64,000 nucleotides of DNA, taken from the NCBI RefSeq assembly GCF_028290625.1, contig NZ_JAQGJM010000019.1, forward strand, positions 62,001-126,000. The letters are read 5' to 3'. Below the pieces are notes generated by a model. The model had not been told where the DNA came from and ran no database searches. It saw only the letters and a program-made list of their open reading frames with translations. Shown here piece by piece: positions 51,825-61,146 of the stretch (positions within the stretch are counted from its first letter, which is position 1; every line of letters starts with the position of its first letter). This DNA is from Devosia sp. (GTDB taxonomy: Bacteria; Pseudomonadota; Alphaproteobacteria; Rhizobiales; Devosiaceae). Position numbers and translations under genes: made by a program.

Positions 51825-52838
51825 TCACGACGTTCGTTCGAGCAGGCTTTCGCCGCAGTCGGTGACGGTGACTGTCCCCGGTCGCGGTGAAAAGCCCAGG
51901 ACGCGCCGCGCCTTGTCTGAGCTGAGGCGGAACTTCCGGCCAATCAGCGGCGCCAGTGTCCGCACGCTTGGCAGGAATGGCAGCAGTAGCCGGACCACAA
52001 GGGTCGGCAATTGGCGGGTCGGCGTTTTGCTGCCAAGGCTGCCGAGATTGGTGCGCAGTGTACTGGCGATTTCGTCCATCCACATGAAGTCGCCGGCGGC
52101 GATGAAGCGCTCGCCAGCGGCCTCCGGCGAGGTCATGGCTCGAATGTGCAGGTCGGCGAGATCGCGCACGTCCACCACCCAGAATCCGAGCTTGGGCATG
52201 GCTCTTGGCCGCCCCTCCAGCAGGTCCTGCAAAATCTTGACCGATCCCAGATTCTCCGCGCTCAGGATCGGGCCGAAGACGGCGCCGGGCAGCACGGTGG
52301 TGAGTTCGGTCATGCCGCCGCTGGTCTTCATGAAGTCCCATGCCGCGCGCTCGGCGAGGATTTTCGATACCCGATAGGCGTCGAACTGCGGATCGTCCGG
52401 GTCGGCCCAGATCGTCTCGTCGCTGATCCGGTCGGTGCTCAATGGCGGCCTTGCGGTGGCCGCCGCCGAGGTCATCACCACGCGTTTGATCCCGGCGCCG
52501 ACTGCTGCCTTGAGCACTCGGATTGTGCCATCGCGCGCCGGCTCCACAAACGAGTTCCTATCGCCGGGAATGCCGCCGCCCAGTGGCGAGGCGACGTGCA
52601 ACACGTAATCGCAACCCGCCATGGCTTCATCCCAGCCGGCGTCCCGCGTCAGGTCGGCAGCCACGAAGGATAGTCCGTCGGTATTGGCTCCTGCGGCAGC
52701 GATGGTCGCGCGCAAAGCCGGCGCTTTGGACAGGCTGCGCAGCGTCGTGCGCACCAGATAGCCGCGCTGCAGCAAATCCACGATGCACCAACCCGCGACA
52801 AATCCCGTGCCGCCAGTGACCAGAACGGTTTCAGGCAT
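51825..52838 (-). CDS. NAD(P)-dependent epimerase/reductase (extended SDR)
   Basis: 337 aa from ATG 52838 (GGAGAG upstream). Rossmann motif VLVTGGTGFVAGW at the N-terminus and active site YRVSK (about residue 160) with the TSAAATARPP Ser region place it with dihydroflavonol/cinnamoyl reductase-like enzymes. Reduces a carbonyl of unknown identity. Divergent from a TetR regulator, which probably controls it through repeats in the shared gap. Confidence 0.9.
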   Translation of the reverse strand: MPETVLVTGGTGFVAGWCIVDLLQRGYLVRTTLRSLSKAPALRATIAAAGANTDGLSFVAADLTRDAGWDEAMAGCDYVLHVASPLGGGIPGDRNSFVEPARDGTIRVLKAAVGAGIKRVVMTSAAATARPPLSTDRISDETIWADPDDPQFDAYRVSKILAERAAWDFMKTSGGMTELTTVLPGAVFGPILSAENLGSVKILQDLLEGRPRAMPKLGFWVVDVRDLADLHIRAMTSPEAAGERFIAAGDFMWMDEIASTLRTNLGSLGSKTPTRQLPTLVVRLLLPFLPSVRTLAPLIGRKFRLSSDKARRVLGFSPRPGTVTVTDCGESLLERTS

Positions 52839-52882
52839 TTGAGCTCTCCAGACCCTCACCAGAGGGTATCGTTGACCTTATA

Positions 52883-52933
52883 TCTACAGGTGTATACCAT
52901 GAGCGAAGCCATAAGTCTACACCCATATACATG
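52883..52933. promoter_or_regulatory. direct-repeat operator pair for TetR
   Basis: TCTACA-GGTG-TATACCATG (52883-52901) and TCTACA-CCCA-TATACATG (52916-52933) start 33 bp apart, three helical turns. TTGACC at 52872-52877 may be the -35 box of the TetR gene. Confidence 0.5.
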
Positions 52934-52941
52934 AGGCCCGA

Positions 52942-53526
52942 ATGGAAGAGCCAGCCCACCGACCGCGCAACGCGACCGCCACGCGCGCCGCGATCCTGGC
53001 ATCGGCCCGAACCGCTTTCGTCCGCTCCGGCTATGAGGGCGCCGGCCTGCGCGAGATCGCCGAAGGCGCCGGCGTGACGGCGATGATGGTCAATCGCTAT
53101 TTCGGCTCGAAAGAGGGGCTGTTTTCGCAGGTGCTGGCGGCGGCCAATGCCGATCCGATCATCGCCACCGAGGAAATCCTGCACGCGGCCGACCGGGATC
53201 GCCGCATCGCCGCGGCTTTGGTTCAGGTGACGACGCCCGAAGCTACCGCGCTGGATGGTTTTCTCATCATGCTGCGATCGGTATCCAGCCTCGGGGCAGC
53301 GGCGATCGCGCGTGATGTCATTGAAAGCCAGCATCAGCGCAATGTCACCGCCGCGCTATCGGGTGCGTCCGCCGCTCAACGGGCGGCGTTGCTGATGTCA
53401 TTGGTCGCCGGCGTGCAGATCATGCGCCAGGTCATCCAGCTCAAGGCGCTGACCGATGTGGAGCCGGAAGCGCTCGCCGACCTGCTGCAGCCGCTGATCA
53501 GCGCGCTGATGGACGAAAAAGCCTAG
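52942..53526 (+). CDS. TetR/AcrR family regulator
   Basis: 194 aa. The helix-turn-helix reads VRSGYEGAGLREIAEGAGVT and AMMVNRYFGSKEGLFSQVLA at residues ~28-66, followed by a helical sensor domain. GAGG lies 5 nt before the ATG. Divergent from the SDR gene with a direct-repeat operator between. The last 4 bp overlap the convergent moaB. Confidence 0.92.
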   Translation: MEEPAHRPRNATATRAAILASARTAFVRSGYEGAGLREIAEGAGVTAMMVNRYFGSKEGLFSQVLAAANADPIIATEEILHAADRDRRIAAALVQVTTPEATALDGFLIMLRSVSSLGAAAIARDVIESQHQRNVTAALSGASAAQRAALLMSLVAGVQIMRQVIQLKALTDVEPEALADLLQPLISALMDEKA

Positions 53527-54059
53527 CGCTCGTCCAGCCGCGGCATCAGCTCGACGAAGTTGCAGGGCTTGTGCCGGTAATCGAGCTGGTGGGTCAAAAT
53601 GCCTTCCCAGGCATCGCGGCAGGCGCCGCGCGAGCCGGGCAGGGTGAACACGAACGTCGTGCCGATCAGCCCCGCCGTCGCGCGGGACTGGATCGAGCTG
53701 GTGCCCACCGTGGTGCCCGAATACTGGTGGAACAGCACCGAAAACCCCTCCATCCGCTTGTCGAACAACGGCTCGATGGCCTCGGGCGTGACGTCGCGCC
53801 CGGAAAAGCCGGTGCCGCCGGTGGTCAGGATCACATCGACTTTCGGATCGGCGACGAAATTCTGCACTGCCGCGCGGATCAGTTGGATGTCATCGCGCAC
53901 CACGACTCGCTCGGCACACTTGTGCCCATCGGCCTCGAGAAGCGATTTCAACAGCGCGCCGCCGGTATCTGTTTCCAGCGTCCGCGTGTCCGAAACGGCG
54001 ATGACGGCGATGGTCAGCGGGACAAAGTTGCGGTCTTCAAACCGAGCTGACTTGAACAT
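53523..54059 (-). CDS. moaB: molybdenum cofactor biosynthesis protein MoaB
   Basis: 178 aa from ATG 54059. MoaB/MogA fold that adenylates molybdopterin: IAVIAVSDTRTLETDTGGAL, ILTTGGTGFSGRDVTPEAIE and TFVFTLPGSRGACRDAWEGI are the nucleotide and pterin loops. Its start overlaps the end of the upstream MFS gene by 23 bp, so the two are translated together, though no functional link is evident. Confidence 0.93.
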   Translation of the reverse strand: MFKSARFEDRNFVPLTIAVIAVSDTRTLETDTGGALLKSLLEADGHKCAERVVVRDDIQLIRAAVQNFVADPKVDVILTTGGTGFSGRDVTPEAIEPLFDKRMEGFSVLFHQYSGTTVGTSSIQSRATAGLIGTTFVFTLPGSRGACRDAWEGILTHQLDYRHKPCNFVELMPRLDER

Positions 54060-55338
54060 CGCTTTTCTCCGCTTCTTCGCTTTCCGCATCGTTTGGCGGA
54101 ATGTCATCACTATCAGCGCGCGGGTCGAGCGCAACCGATTCCGGGGTCACCTGCTTGTCATTGCCCATCGGCTGGAACGGCGCGCGACCAGCCGCTGCCG
54201 GGGCGCTGCGCACCCGCATGCGCAGGAACGCCGTGACCGCCAAAGCGCCATGGAAAGCCGCCGTGACGATGAACAACCCCACCGGCGCAAACGCGCCCAT
54301 GATGAACGACGCCACTGCCGGACCGATCGCCAGCCCTACGCCCAGGATCAGCAGCATGCCGCCGGCGATCTTGGCGAATTCCCCGTCCTTGGCAAAGTCG
54401 TTGGCGTGCGCCACCGCCACCGCATAGATCGGGTTGGCACAGAAGCCGTAGAGCGCGAACAGCACATACATCATCCAGCCTGCGGAGGGATTGATGATGA
54501 CGGTCAGCCCGCCGATCACCGCCGCCGACCCCGAAAGGCCGATCAGCACGATGCGCCGGTCGATCCGGTCGCTCAGCCGCCCGAAGGGGATTTGCGCCAC
54601 AGCGCCCAGAATAGCCGCCAATGCAAACAGGAAAGCGATGCCGCTGGCATCCAGCCCCTGCTCATAGCCATAAACCGGCGCCAGCGTGCCGAACGAGCCA
54701 TTGGCCATGCCCACCGAAAAGGCCGCAATCGCCGCGACCGGCGAGGTCTTGTAGAGGAGCCGCACATCGAGCCGGGCCGAGGCGAGCGGGCGCGGCTGCG
54801 GGCTCGAGGTCAGCGCTGTGGGCAGCACGGCGCAGATAAAGCTGATGGCGCCGAGCACGAAGGGGATATAGCCGGCGGTGCCGGTCATCGACATGGCGAT
54901 CTGCCCCAGCGTCGAGGCCGCCATGTTGATGGTGACGTAGATCGAGAACACCGTGCCGCGGCTCTTGTTGTCGGCCACCTCGTTGAGCCAGCTTTCCACG
55001 ATCATCGCCGCGCCGGCAAAGCAGAAGCCCGAGAGCGCGCGCAGCACGATCCAGCTCCAGTCGTGAATCATCATCAGGTTGAGCAGGATGGTGACCGTGC
55101 CGATGGCCGCCATCACCGAAAATGCGCGGATATGGCCGACTTTGCGCACGATCAGCGGCACGCTGATCGAGCCGGCGACGAAGCCGACCGACCAGCCGGT
55201 GCCGATCAGGCCCAGCGACAGCAGCGAAAACCCTTCCTCGGCTCCGCGCACCGAGAGCAGCAGTCCCTGTAGCCCACCGCCGAACATCAGCAGGGCGGAT
55301 CCCAGGAACAGGGCATAAATCTTGATTACGGAGGACAT
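54037..55338 (-). CDS. MFS transporter (YcaD-like)
   Basis: 433 aa from ATG 55338, 12 predicted helices. Typical features are LFLGSALLMFGGGLQGLLLS in helix 1, the loop motif SVPLIVRKVGHIRAFSVMAA, and GRLSDRIDRRIVLIGLSGSA in the middle. The last ~55 residues are an acidic cytosolic tail (DDIPPNDAESEEAEKSDVQ). Substrate unknown. Overlaps moaB. Confidence 0.9.
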   Translation of the reverse strand: MSSVIKIYALFLGSALLMFGGGLQGLLLSVRGAEEGFSLLSLGLIGTGWSVGFVAGSISVPLIVRKVGHIRAFSVMAAIGTVTILLNLMMIHDWSWIVLRALSGFCFAGAAMIVESWLNEVADNKSRGTVFSIYVTINMAASTLGQIAMSMTGTAGYIPFVLGAISFICAVLPTALTSSPQPRPLASARLDVRLLYKTSPVAAIAAFSVGMANGSFGTLAPVYGYEQGLDASGIAFLFALAAILGAVAQIPFGRLSDRIDRRIVLIGLSGSAAVIGGLTVIINPSAGWMMYVLFALYGFCANPIYAVAVAHANDFAKDGEFAKIAGGMLLILGVGLAIGPAVASFIMGAFAPVGLFIVTAAFHGALAVTAFLRMRVRSAPAAAGRAPFQPMGNDKQVTPESVALDPRADSDDIPPNDAESEEAEKSDVQVSSV

Positions 55339-55475
55339 GGACGCTTCCGGCTGGGATTTGAAATCATCACGCAATGGTGACCATACCCCGGTGTCATTGT
55401 TTCGCACGGCAAAAGTGCGGCGGGACGCAAATTTGTTTTGGGCGCCTAGCGTGGGGGACGAAGCCGGCCAGCTAG

Positions 55476-56303
55476 CTACCCAATCCCCAACGCATCCAGC
55501 TTCATCCGCAAACTCAGCATGTCCCGCCAGGCCTGCTGCTTCGCCGCCGGATTGCGCAACAAATACGCCGGATGCAGCGTCGGCATCGCCTCGACGCCAT
55601 GGCGGCCAACCGTCAGCTCGCTCCAGCGCCCGCGCATCTTGAGAATGCCGATACTGGTGTTGAACACCGTCTGCATGGCCGGACCACCCAGCGTCAGGAT
55701 CACCTTGGGGGCCACCAGTTCCACCTGCCGGTGCAGGAAGGGCAGGCAGATCGCCAGCTCCTCGGGCGTCGGCGTACGATTACCCGGCGGCCGCCAAGGC
55801 ACTGTATTGGCGATATAAACCTTGGTGCGGTCCAGCCCGATGGCGCCCAGCATCCGGTCCAGCAATTGTCCCGATTTGCCGACGAACGGCTTGCCCTGCC
55901 GGTCCTCTTCGGCCCCCGGCGCTTCGCCAATCAACATGATTTGCGCGTCCGGATTGCCGTCGGCGAAACACAATTGCGTGGCGCGCAGTTTCAGGCCGCA
56001 CCCGTCATAGTCGCGCACGATGGCTTCGAGTTCGGCCAGGTTTTGTGCCGTTGCGGCGAGCCCGCGCGCTTCGCCCGGATCGGTGGCGAAAGCGGCGGCC
56101 GCAGCGGGCGCCGCCTCGGCCAGCCCCTGTGCCATGGGCCGCGATTCTGTCGCTGGTACAGCCACTTCGGCGGGTCGTGCCGGGGGACGTTGGGCGAACC
56201 GGTTGACCGGCTCCTCGCCCACCGCCACGTCCACTCCGGCAGCCCGATACCAGTCGAGCACCGACAGCAATTCGCTGGGATTGAGCGGTCGATCTTGAGC
56301 CAT
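55476..56303 (-). CDS. type 4 uracil-DNA glycosylase
   Basis: 275 aa from ATG 56303. Removes uracil from DNA. The catalytic loop [20 protein letters not shown] and the HPAYLLR motif near the C-terminus are of the iron-sulphur type 4/5 group; cysteines in [15 protein letters not shown] fit the cluster. The N-terminal ~95 residues are Pro/Ala-rich and low complexity. No SOS box seen upstream. Divergent from the TPR gene. Confidence 0.93.
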   Translation of the reverse strand: MAQDRPLNPSELLSVLDWYRAAGVDVAVGEEPVNRFAQRPPARPAEVAVPATESRPMAQGLAEAAPAAAAAFATDPGEARGLAATAQNLAELEAIVRDYDGCGLKLRATQLCFADGNPDAQIMLIGEAPGAEEDRQGKPFVGKSGQLLDRMLGAIGLDRTKVYIANTVPWRPPGNRTPTPEELAICLPFLHRQVELVAPKVILTLGGPAMQTVFNTSIGILKMRGRWSELTVGRHGVEAMPTLHPAYLLRNPAAKQQAWRDMLSLRMKLDALGIG

Positions 56304-56467
56304 GGGCCGACTTATGTCACAGCACTGGACGGCCTGCCAGATGCGGCGGGCTGCCGCAACAGCACAATGTGACTGCCTGCACGATGCGCCGAGCTTGCGC
56401 GACAGCCGCAAAATCGACACTGTTTGCGCGAAAACCGGCCTGCACCGGCCAAGGAGAACTGAGCCTC

Positions 56468-58189
56468 GTGACCAAGCTTTTCAACCGTCTCGCGCGCCCC
56501 GCCGTTCTGGCGCTGGCTCTGGGCAGTCTGGCAGCGCCCGTCCTGGCGCAGCAAAGCCCACTGCCGCAGCAGGCGATGAACATGCTCTCACTGCTCGGGC
56601 CCAGCGAGACCGGCAGTTATTTGGCGGGTCAGCAGGCCCTCAAGGAATTGCGCACCAAAGAGGCCGCAACCTATTTCATGGAGGCGGCGCAGGCCGATTG
56701 GGACAATCCGATCCTGGTCGAGCGCGCCTTTATCGGCTTTGCGGCCGATGGCCAGATCGGCCAGGCGGCCTCCACCGCCAAGCATCTGCTCGAACTCGAT
56801 CCCCACAATGAACTCGCCGAGCTGGTCGTGGCCACCGAGGCGCTCAAGGAGCGTCGCTACCCGGCGGCCGAATCTACCCTGTCCGGCATCGGCCAGGACA
56901 GCTTCACCGCCATCACTGGCGGCATCCTGCGTGCCTGGGCCATGGTGGGCGACAACAAGGCCAAGGAAGCCGAAACCACGCTCGACAAGCTGGGGCAAGG
57001 CGGTCTTGAAGACTTCCTGCTGTTCCACCGCGCGCTGATGGCGGAGGCCGCCGGCGATACCGACAAGGCGATCGATCTCGCAGGCCAGGCCTTCGATGCC
57101 GAACCCAATGTCGCCCGCGTCGTCGAAGTCTATGCGCGCATCCTCGCCAATGCCGGCCATTTCGACCAGGCCAAGGAAGCCATCGCCAAGTTCGAAGGCC
57201 AGGGCCTCAATCACCCCGTCGTCACCATCGTCAAGAACATGATCGATGCCGGCCAGAAGCCAGGCGTGTTCGCCTCCAGCGTACAGGTCGGCGCCGCGGA
57301 AGTGTACCACGGCATCGGCGTGGCCCTGTCGCGCGATGGCAGCATGGACCTGTCGATCGTGTTCCTGCGCCTCGCGCTCTACCTCGATCCGCAGGCCGAC
57401 GTGATTTCGTTGGCGCTCGGCCAATTGCTGGATCAGGCCGGCCAGAACGAGGCCGCCAATGCGATCTATGACGGCGTCCCCGCCACCTCGCCGATGAAGC
57501 CGACCGCTGTCGTGCGCATTGCGCAGAACTTGGACACCATGGGCGACCGCCCCGAAGCGCTGCGCCGCCTCGGCAATATCGTCGCCACCCGCCCCAATGA
57601 CCTCGACGCCGTTTCGGTGATGGGCGATCTGCTGCGCTATGACGAGCAATATCCCGAGGCCGCAGACGCCTATACCAAGGCCCTGGCGATCAGCGGCGGC
57701 GAAAGCCCGTCGGATTGGCGCTTCTACTATGTACGCGGCATCGCCTATGAGCGCGCCGGCGTCTGGCCCAAGGCCGAAGCCGATTTCCTCGAGGCGCTCA
57801 AGCTCAATCCCGACCAGCCGCAGGTGCTGAACTATCTCGGCTATAGCTGGATCGACAAGGACATGCACTTCGACGAGGCGCTGGAGATGATCCAGAAGGC
57901 CGTCGCCGCCGTGCCGCAGGATGGCTACATCGTCGATTCGCTGGGCTGGGCCTTCTACAAGCTCGGTCGCACCGACGAGGCGGTGACCACGCTCGAACAG
58001 GCCGTGCAATTGCTGCCTAACGATCCAGAGATCAACGACCATCTCGGCGATGCCTATTGGAAGGCCGGGCGCGAACTGGAAGCCAAGTTCCAGTGGAAGA
58101 TTGCCGCCTCGGTCGACACCATCGGCAACGTCAAGGAACGCACCATTCCCAAGCTGGCCAATGGCCTGACAGCCAGCGCTGCGCCTTAA
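56468..58189 (+). CDS. exported tetratricopeptide-repeat protein
   Basis: 573 aa from GTG 56468 (AAGGAG 11 nt upstream), with a signal peptide ending in LAAPVLAQ. Multiple TPR units of ~34 residues cover most of the mature protein, clearest between residues 400 and 560 (AEADFLEALKLNPDQPQVLN, LNYLGYSWIDKDMHFDEALE, and the AFYKLGRTDEAVTTLEQAVQ unit). Likely a periplasmic scaffold. Stops 4 bp before ispE. In-frame sequence back to 56369 overlaps the divergent UDG gene and is not used. Confidence 0.88.
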   Translation: MTKLFNRLARPAVLALALGSLAAPVLAQQSPLPQQAMNMLSLLGPSETGSYLAGQQALKELRTKEAATYFMEAAQADWDNPILVERAFIGFAADGQIGQAASTAKHLLELDPHNELAELVVATEALKERRYPAAESTLSGIGQDSFTAITGGILRAWAMVGDNKAKEAETTLDKLGQGGLEDFLLFHRALMAEAAGDTDKAIDLAGQAFDAEPNVARVVEVYARILANAGHFDQAKEAIAKFEGQGLNHPVVTIVKNMIDAGQKPGVFASSVQVGAAEVYHGIGVALSRDGSMDLSIVFLRLALYLDPQADVISLALGQLLDQAGQNEAANAIYDGVPATSPMKPTAVVRIAQNLDTMGDRPEALRRLGNIVATRPNDLDAVSVMGDLLRYDEQYPEAADAYTKALAISGGESPSDWRFYYVRGIAYERAGVWPKAEADFLEALKLNPDQPQVLNYLGYSWIDKDMHFDEALEMIQKAVAAVPQDGYIVDSLGWAFYKLGRTDEAVTTLEQAVQLLPNDPEINDHLGDAYWKAGRELEAKFQWKIAASVDTIGNVKERTIPKLANGLTASAAP

Positions 58190-58193
58190 CGGC

Positions 58194-59060
58194 GTGCTGA
58201 GCGTCCAGGCAGCACCCGCCAAGGTCAATCTCGCGCTGCACGTAACCCGGCGGCGCGAGGACGGCTATCACGACCTCGAAAGTCTTGTCGTGTTCGCCGA
58301 CGTGGCCGACGATATCGAAGCGCTGCCGGCCAAATCCGACACGCTGGTTATCACCGGCCCCTTCGCCAAGGCGCTGGGCAATGGCGATAACCTGATCACT
58401 CGCGCCGTTGCCGCTTTCCGCGCGCAATGGCCCGGAGCCGTCGAACAACCGCTGGCCATGACGTTGCGAAAGAACCTGCCGGTTGCCGCCGGAATTGGTG
58501 GTGGTTCCGCCGACGCCGCCGCTGCCCTGCGCCTGATGGTGAGCTTGTCGAACACGCCCATCCCCTTGCCTGAGCTGTCGGCACTGGCCCTGCGGCTGGG
58601 GGCCGATGTTCCGGCATGTCTGCTCTCGGTGCCGTTGGTGGCGCGCGGCGTTGGCGAAATCCTGTCGCCGCTGCCCGAATTTCCAACCCTGCATATCGTG
58701 CTGGTCAACCCGCTGGTGCCGGTCGCTACCGCCGATATCTTCCGGCGCCTGCGCGCTCACGACAATTATACGCTGCCCGCCTTGCCTTCGCCGCTGACGC
58801 GCCCGGCCCAGCTCGGCATCTGGCTGGCCGAAACCCGCAATGACCTGCAGCCGCCGGCGATCAAGCTTGTTCCCGCGATTGGCGATCTGATTGAATTACT
58901 GGGCCTAACCCAGGGCTGCATCCTGGCCCGCATGTCGGGTTCCGGCGCCACGGTGTTTGGCCTCTTCGGCTCCAGCGGGCAGGCCCACCAAGCCGCACAG
59001 GTCATGCGCGCCGCCAATCCGGACCACTGGGTGGCGGCCGCGCCGCTGATTGTGCCGTAG
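58194..59060 (+). CDS. ispE: 4-diphosphocytidyl-2-C-methyl-D-erythritol kinase
   Basis: Fourth step of the MEP isoprenoid pathway, 288 aa, GTG start. GHMP-kinase motifs APAKVNLALHVTRRREDGYH, the ATP loop LPVAAGIGGGSADAAAALRL and the GCILARMSGSGATVFGLF loop are complete. A polyprenyl diphosphate synthase gene, which uses the pathway's products, is 142 bp downstream on the other strand. Confidence 0.96.
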   Translation: MLSVQAAPAKVNLALHVTRRREDGYHDLESLVVFADVADDIEALPAKSDTLVITGPFAKALGNGDNLITRAVAAFRAQWPGAVEQPLAMTLRKNLPVAAGIGGGSADAAAALRLMVSLSNTPIPLPELSALALRLGADVPACLLSVPLVARGVGEILSPLPEFPTLHIVLVNPLVPVATADIFRRLRAHDNYTLPALPSPLTRPAQLGIWLAETRNDLQPPAIKLVPAIGDLIELLGLTQGCILARMSGSGATVFGLFGSSGQAHQAAQVMRAANPDHWVAAAPLIVP

Positions 59061-59063
59061 ATT

Positions 59064-59196
59064 GTGCCACGCCCTCGTGGTTCGAGGCTCGCAAGAACTC
59101 GCACCTCACCATGAGGGCTACTTTGAAATCGAGCTCCCAGTAGTCCTCATGGTGAGGTGGGAGCGGAGCGACCCTCGAACCACGAGGGCGTGGCAC
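59064..59196. repeat. family A repeat, two facing arms
   Basis: Arm from GTGCCACGCC (59064) to CACCATGAGG (59116), and reverse arm (59145-59196), between the convergent ends of ispE and the prenyl synthase gene. Could serve as a two-sided transcript end. Confidence 0.87.
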
Positions 59197-59201
59197 GACG
59201 C

Positions 59202-60242
59202 CTAGTAAGCCCGGCGCACGCTGAATTCGACGACTTCGGCCAAGAGCGTTTTCATTTCCGACGCTGGCAATACCGCCAGCGCATCCACGGCCGCCCGCGC
59301 GTGGGCGTCGGCCCGCTCCAAGGTGCGCGTCAACGTGTTGTAGCGGCCCATGATGGTCACCACGTCGCGAACCTGCGCCTCGCTGGCGTCCGCATGGCCG
59401 AGTGCCGCCGAAATCAGCGCCTGCTCGGCAGGGGTGCCTTCGGCCAGGGCCAGAATTACCGGCAGCGTCATCTTGCCTTCGCGCAGGTCGTCGCCGGTAT
59501 TCTTGCCCATGGCGCCGCTTTCGCCGCGATAATCGAGGACGTCATCGACCAGCTGGAACGCATTGCCCAGCTCAAGCCCATAGGCCTTGAGCGCCAGCCG
59601 TCCGGTATCGTCGGCGCCGCCCGCCATGGCGCCCACTTCGCAGGCTGCCTCAAACAGCGTCGCCGTCTTGGCGCGGATCACTTCGGCATAATCCTCGGGC
59701 GTGGTCGCCAAATCGCCGGTCTTGGCAAGCTGGAACACTTCGCCCTCGGCCATCGCCGCGGCGGCGGCTGCCAGCACACCGAGCGCCGCGATATCCTTGG
59801 TCTCGACCATCATCATGAAGGCTTGGCCGAGCAAAAAGTCGCCCACCAGCACGCTGGCCTGGTTACCCCAGATCATCCGCGCTGCCGGCTTGCCGCGGCG
59901 CATGTCGCTCTCGTCCACCACGTCGTCGTGCAGCAGCGTGGCGTTGTGCATGAACTCGACCGCAGCCGCGAACTTGATCGCGCTGCCGACACCGCCGCCG
60001 AACAAGGCGGCCGCCGCCACCGTCAGCATCGGACGCAGCCGCTTGCCGCCGCTCTCGATCAGATAGCGCGCCAGCTCGGGCACCATTTCGACATGGGAAT
60101 CGGCGCGCTCCAGGATCAGCGCATTGACCTTGGCCATATCGGGAGCCGTCGCCGTCAGCAGGCGCTCGATCGCGTTGGCGCTGGGAGCCTGTTTTGTTTG
60201 CGTCGCCACTGACACCGGCACATCATCCTCGTTTGACCGCAT
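59202..60242 (-). CDS. polyprenyl (octaprenyl-type) diphosphate synthase
   Basis: 346 aa from ATG 60242. Builds the isoprenoid side chain, probably for ubiquinone. Both Asp-rich motifs are present: LLHDDVVDESD (~residue 120) and LVDDVLDYRG (~250), with the upstream SGGKRLRPML substrate loop. Longer in-frame sequence upstream overlaps the divergent methyltransferase gene and is rejected. Confidence 0.93.
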   Translation of the reverse strand: MRSNEDDVPVSVATQTKQAPSANAIERLLTATAPDMAKVNALILERADSHVEMVPELARYLIESGGKRLRPMLTVAAAALFGGGVGSAIKFAAAVEFMHNATLLHDDVVDESDMRRGKPAARMIWGNQASVLVGDFLLGQAFMMMVETKDIAALGVLAAAAAAMAEGEVFQLAKTGDLATTPEDYAEVIRAKTATLFEAACEVGAMAGGADDTGRLALKAYGLELGNAFQLVDDVLDYRGESGAMGKNTGDDLREGKMTLPVILALAEGTPAEQALISAALGHADASEAQVRDVVTIMGRYNTLTRTLERADAHARAAVDALAVLPASEMKTLLAEVVEFSVRRAY

Positions 60243-60312
60243 TCGGCAATTCTGGTTGAGCACCTTGTGCCCAGGCATGTAAACTGGCGCCAAACCGGCC
60301 ATTTCGGATGCG

Positions 60313-61098
60313 ATGTCCCTAGACCAGCCAAACGTCTTTGTAAAACACCAAACGCTTACGCGCGACGCCTTTTTGGGCGGCAGGATCACTGTGTCGCAGC
60401 CCCGCCACGGCTTTCGCGCCGGGCTGGACAGCGTACTGCTCGGCGCCGCCGTGGCGAGCGATAGCACTGCATTGCTGGACCTCGGCTGCGGTGTCGGCAC
60501 CGCCGGCCTCGTGGCGCTGGCGCACAACCCGGCGCTGGCCGCCACAATGGTCGATCAAAATTCCGACATGCTGGCTTTGGCGAGGCTCAATGCCGAAGAG
60601 AACCATTTTGCCGCCCGCACCACGGTGATCGAGGTCGATGTCGCCGCCAAGGGCGCCGCCCGCCTCGCCGCCGGCTTGCGCGAGAACGCCTATTCCAGTG
60701 TCATCGCCAATCCGCCCTTCTTCGACAGCGCCGGGGGCACCCTCGCCAAGGACGGCGCCCGCGCTGATGCCCGGCATATGGGAGCGGAAAGCCTTGATCT
60801 CTGGGTGAAGACCGCCGCTGGGGCTGCCGCCGCGGGGGGCGAAGTCATTTTCATATATCCCGTCGAATCGCTGCCGCCGCTGCTGTCGGCCTTTGCCGCC
60901 CGCTTTGGTGCCATCACCATACTGCCGCTCAGCCCGCGCGCCGATGTCCCGGTCACCCGCGTGCTGCTGCGCGCCGTCAAGGGCTCCCGCGCGCCGCTGA
61001 CCATGCTCTCCACCCGCGCCCTGCACGATGTCGAGGGGCGCGCCTTTACCCCGCAATTCGACGCAATCTTGCGTGGGACGGCGCGGCTCGTCTGGTAA
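60313..61098 (+). CDS. tRNA1(Val) m6A37-methyltransferase-like (TrmN6/YfiC)
   Basis: 261 aa class I methyltransferase. AdoMet loop LLDLGCGVGTAGLVALAH, acidic strand end VDQNSDMLALARLNAEEN, and the adenine-N6 motif NPPF in SSVIANPPFFDSA. N-terminal LTRDAFLGGRITVSQPRHGF and FRAGLDSVLLGAA are typical of the YfiC/TrmN6 family that methylates A37 of valine tRNA in E. coli. Target here is inferred. Divergent from the prenyl synthase. Confidence 0.87.
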   Translation: MSLDQPNVFVKHQTLTRDAFLGGRITVSQPRHGFRAGLDSVLLGAAVASDSTALLDLGCGVGTAGLVALAHNPALAATMVDQNSDMLALARLNAEENHFAARTTVIEVDVAAKGAARLAAGLRENAYSSVIANPPFFDSAGGTLAKDGARADARHMGAESLDLWVKTAAGAAAAGGEVIFIYPVESLPPLLSAFAARFGAITILPLSPRADVPVTRVLLRAVKGSRAPLTMLSTRALHDVEGRAFTPQFDAILRGTARLVW

Positions 61099-61146
61099 TT
61101 GGCCGCGATGCGCCCTAAATCTGGCCGCAGCAACATCGGAGCGGGC

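Noticed and set aside
59202..60545. 447-codon form of the polyprenyl synthase
   Set aside because: The extra ~100 codons overlap the divergent methyltransferase and do not resemble the family; ATG 60242 gives the normal length.
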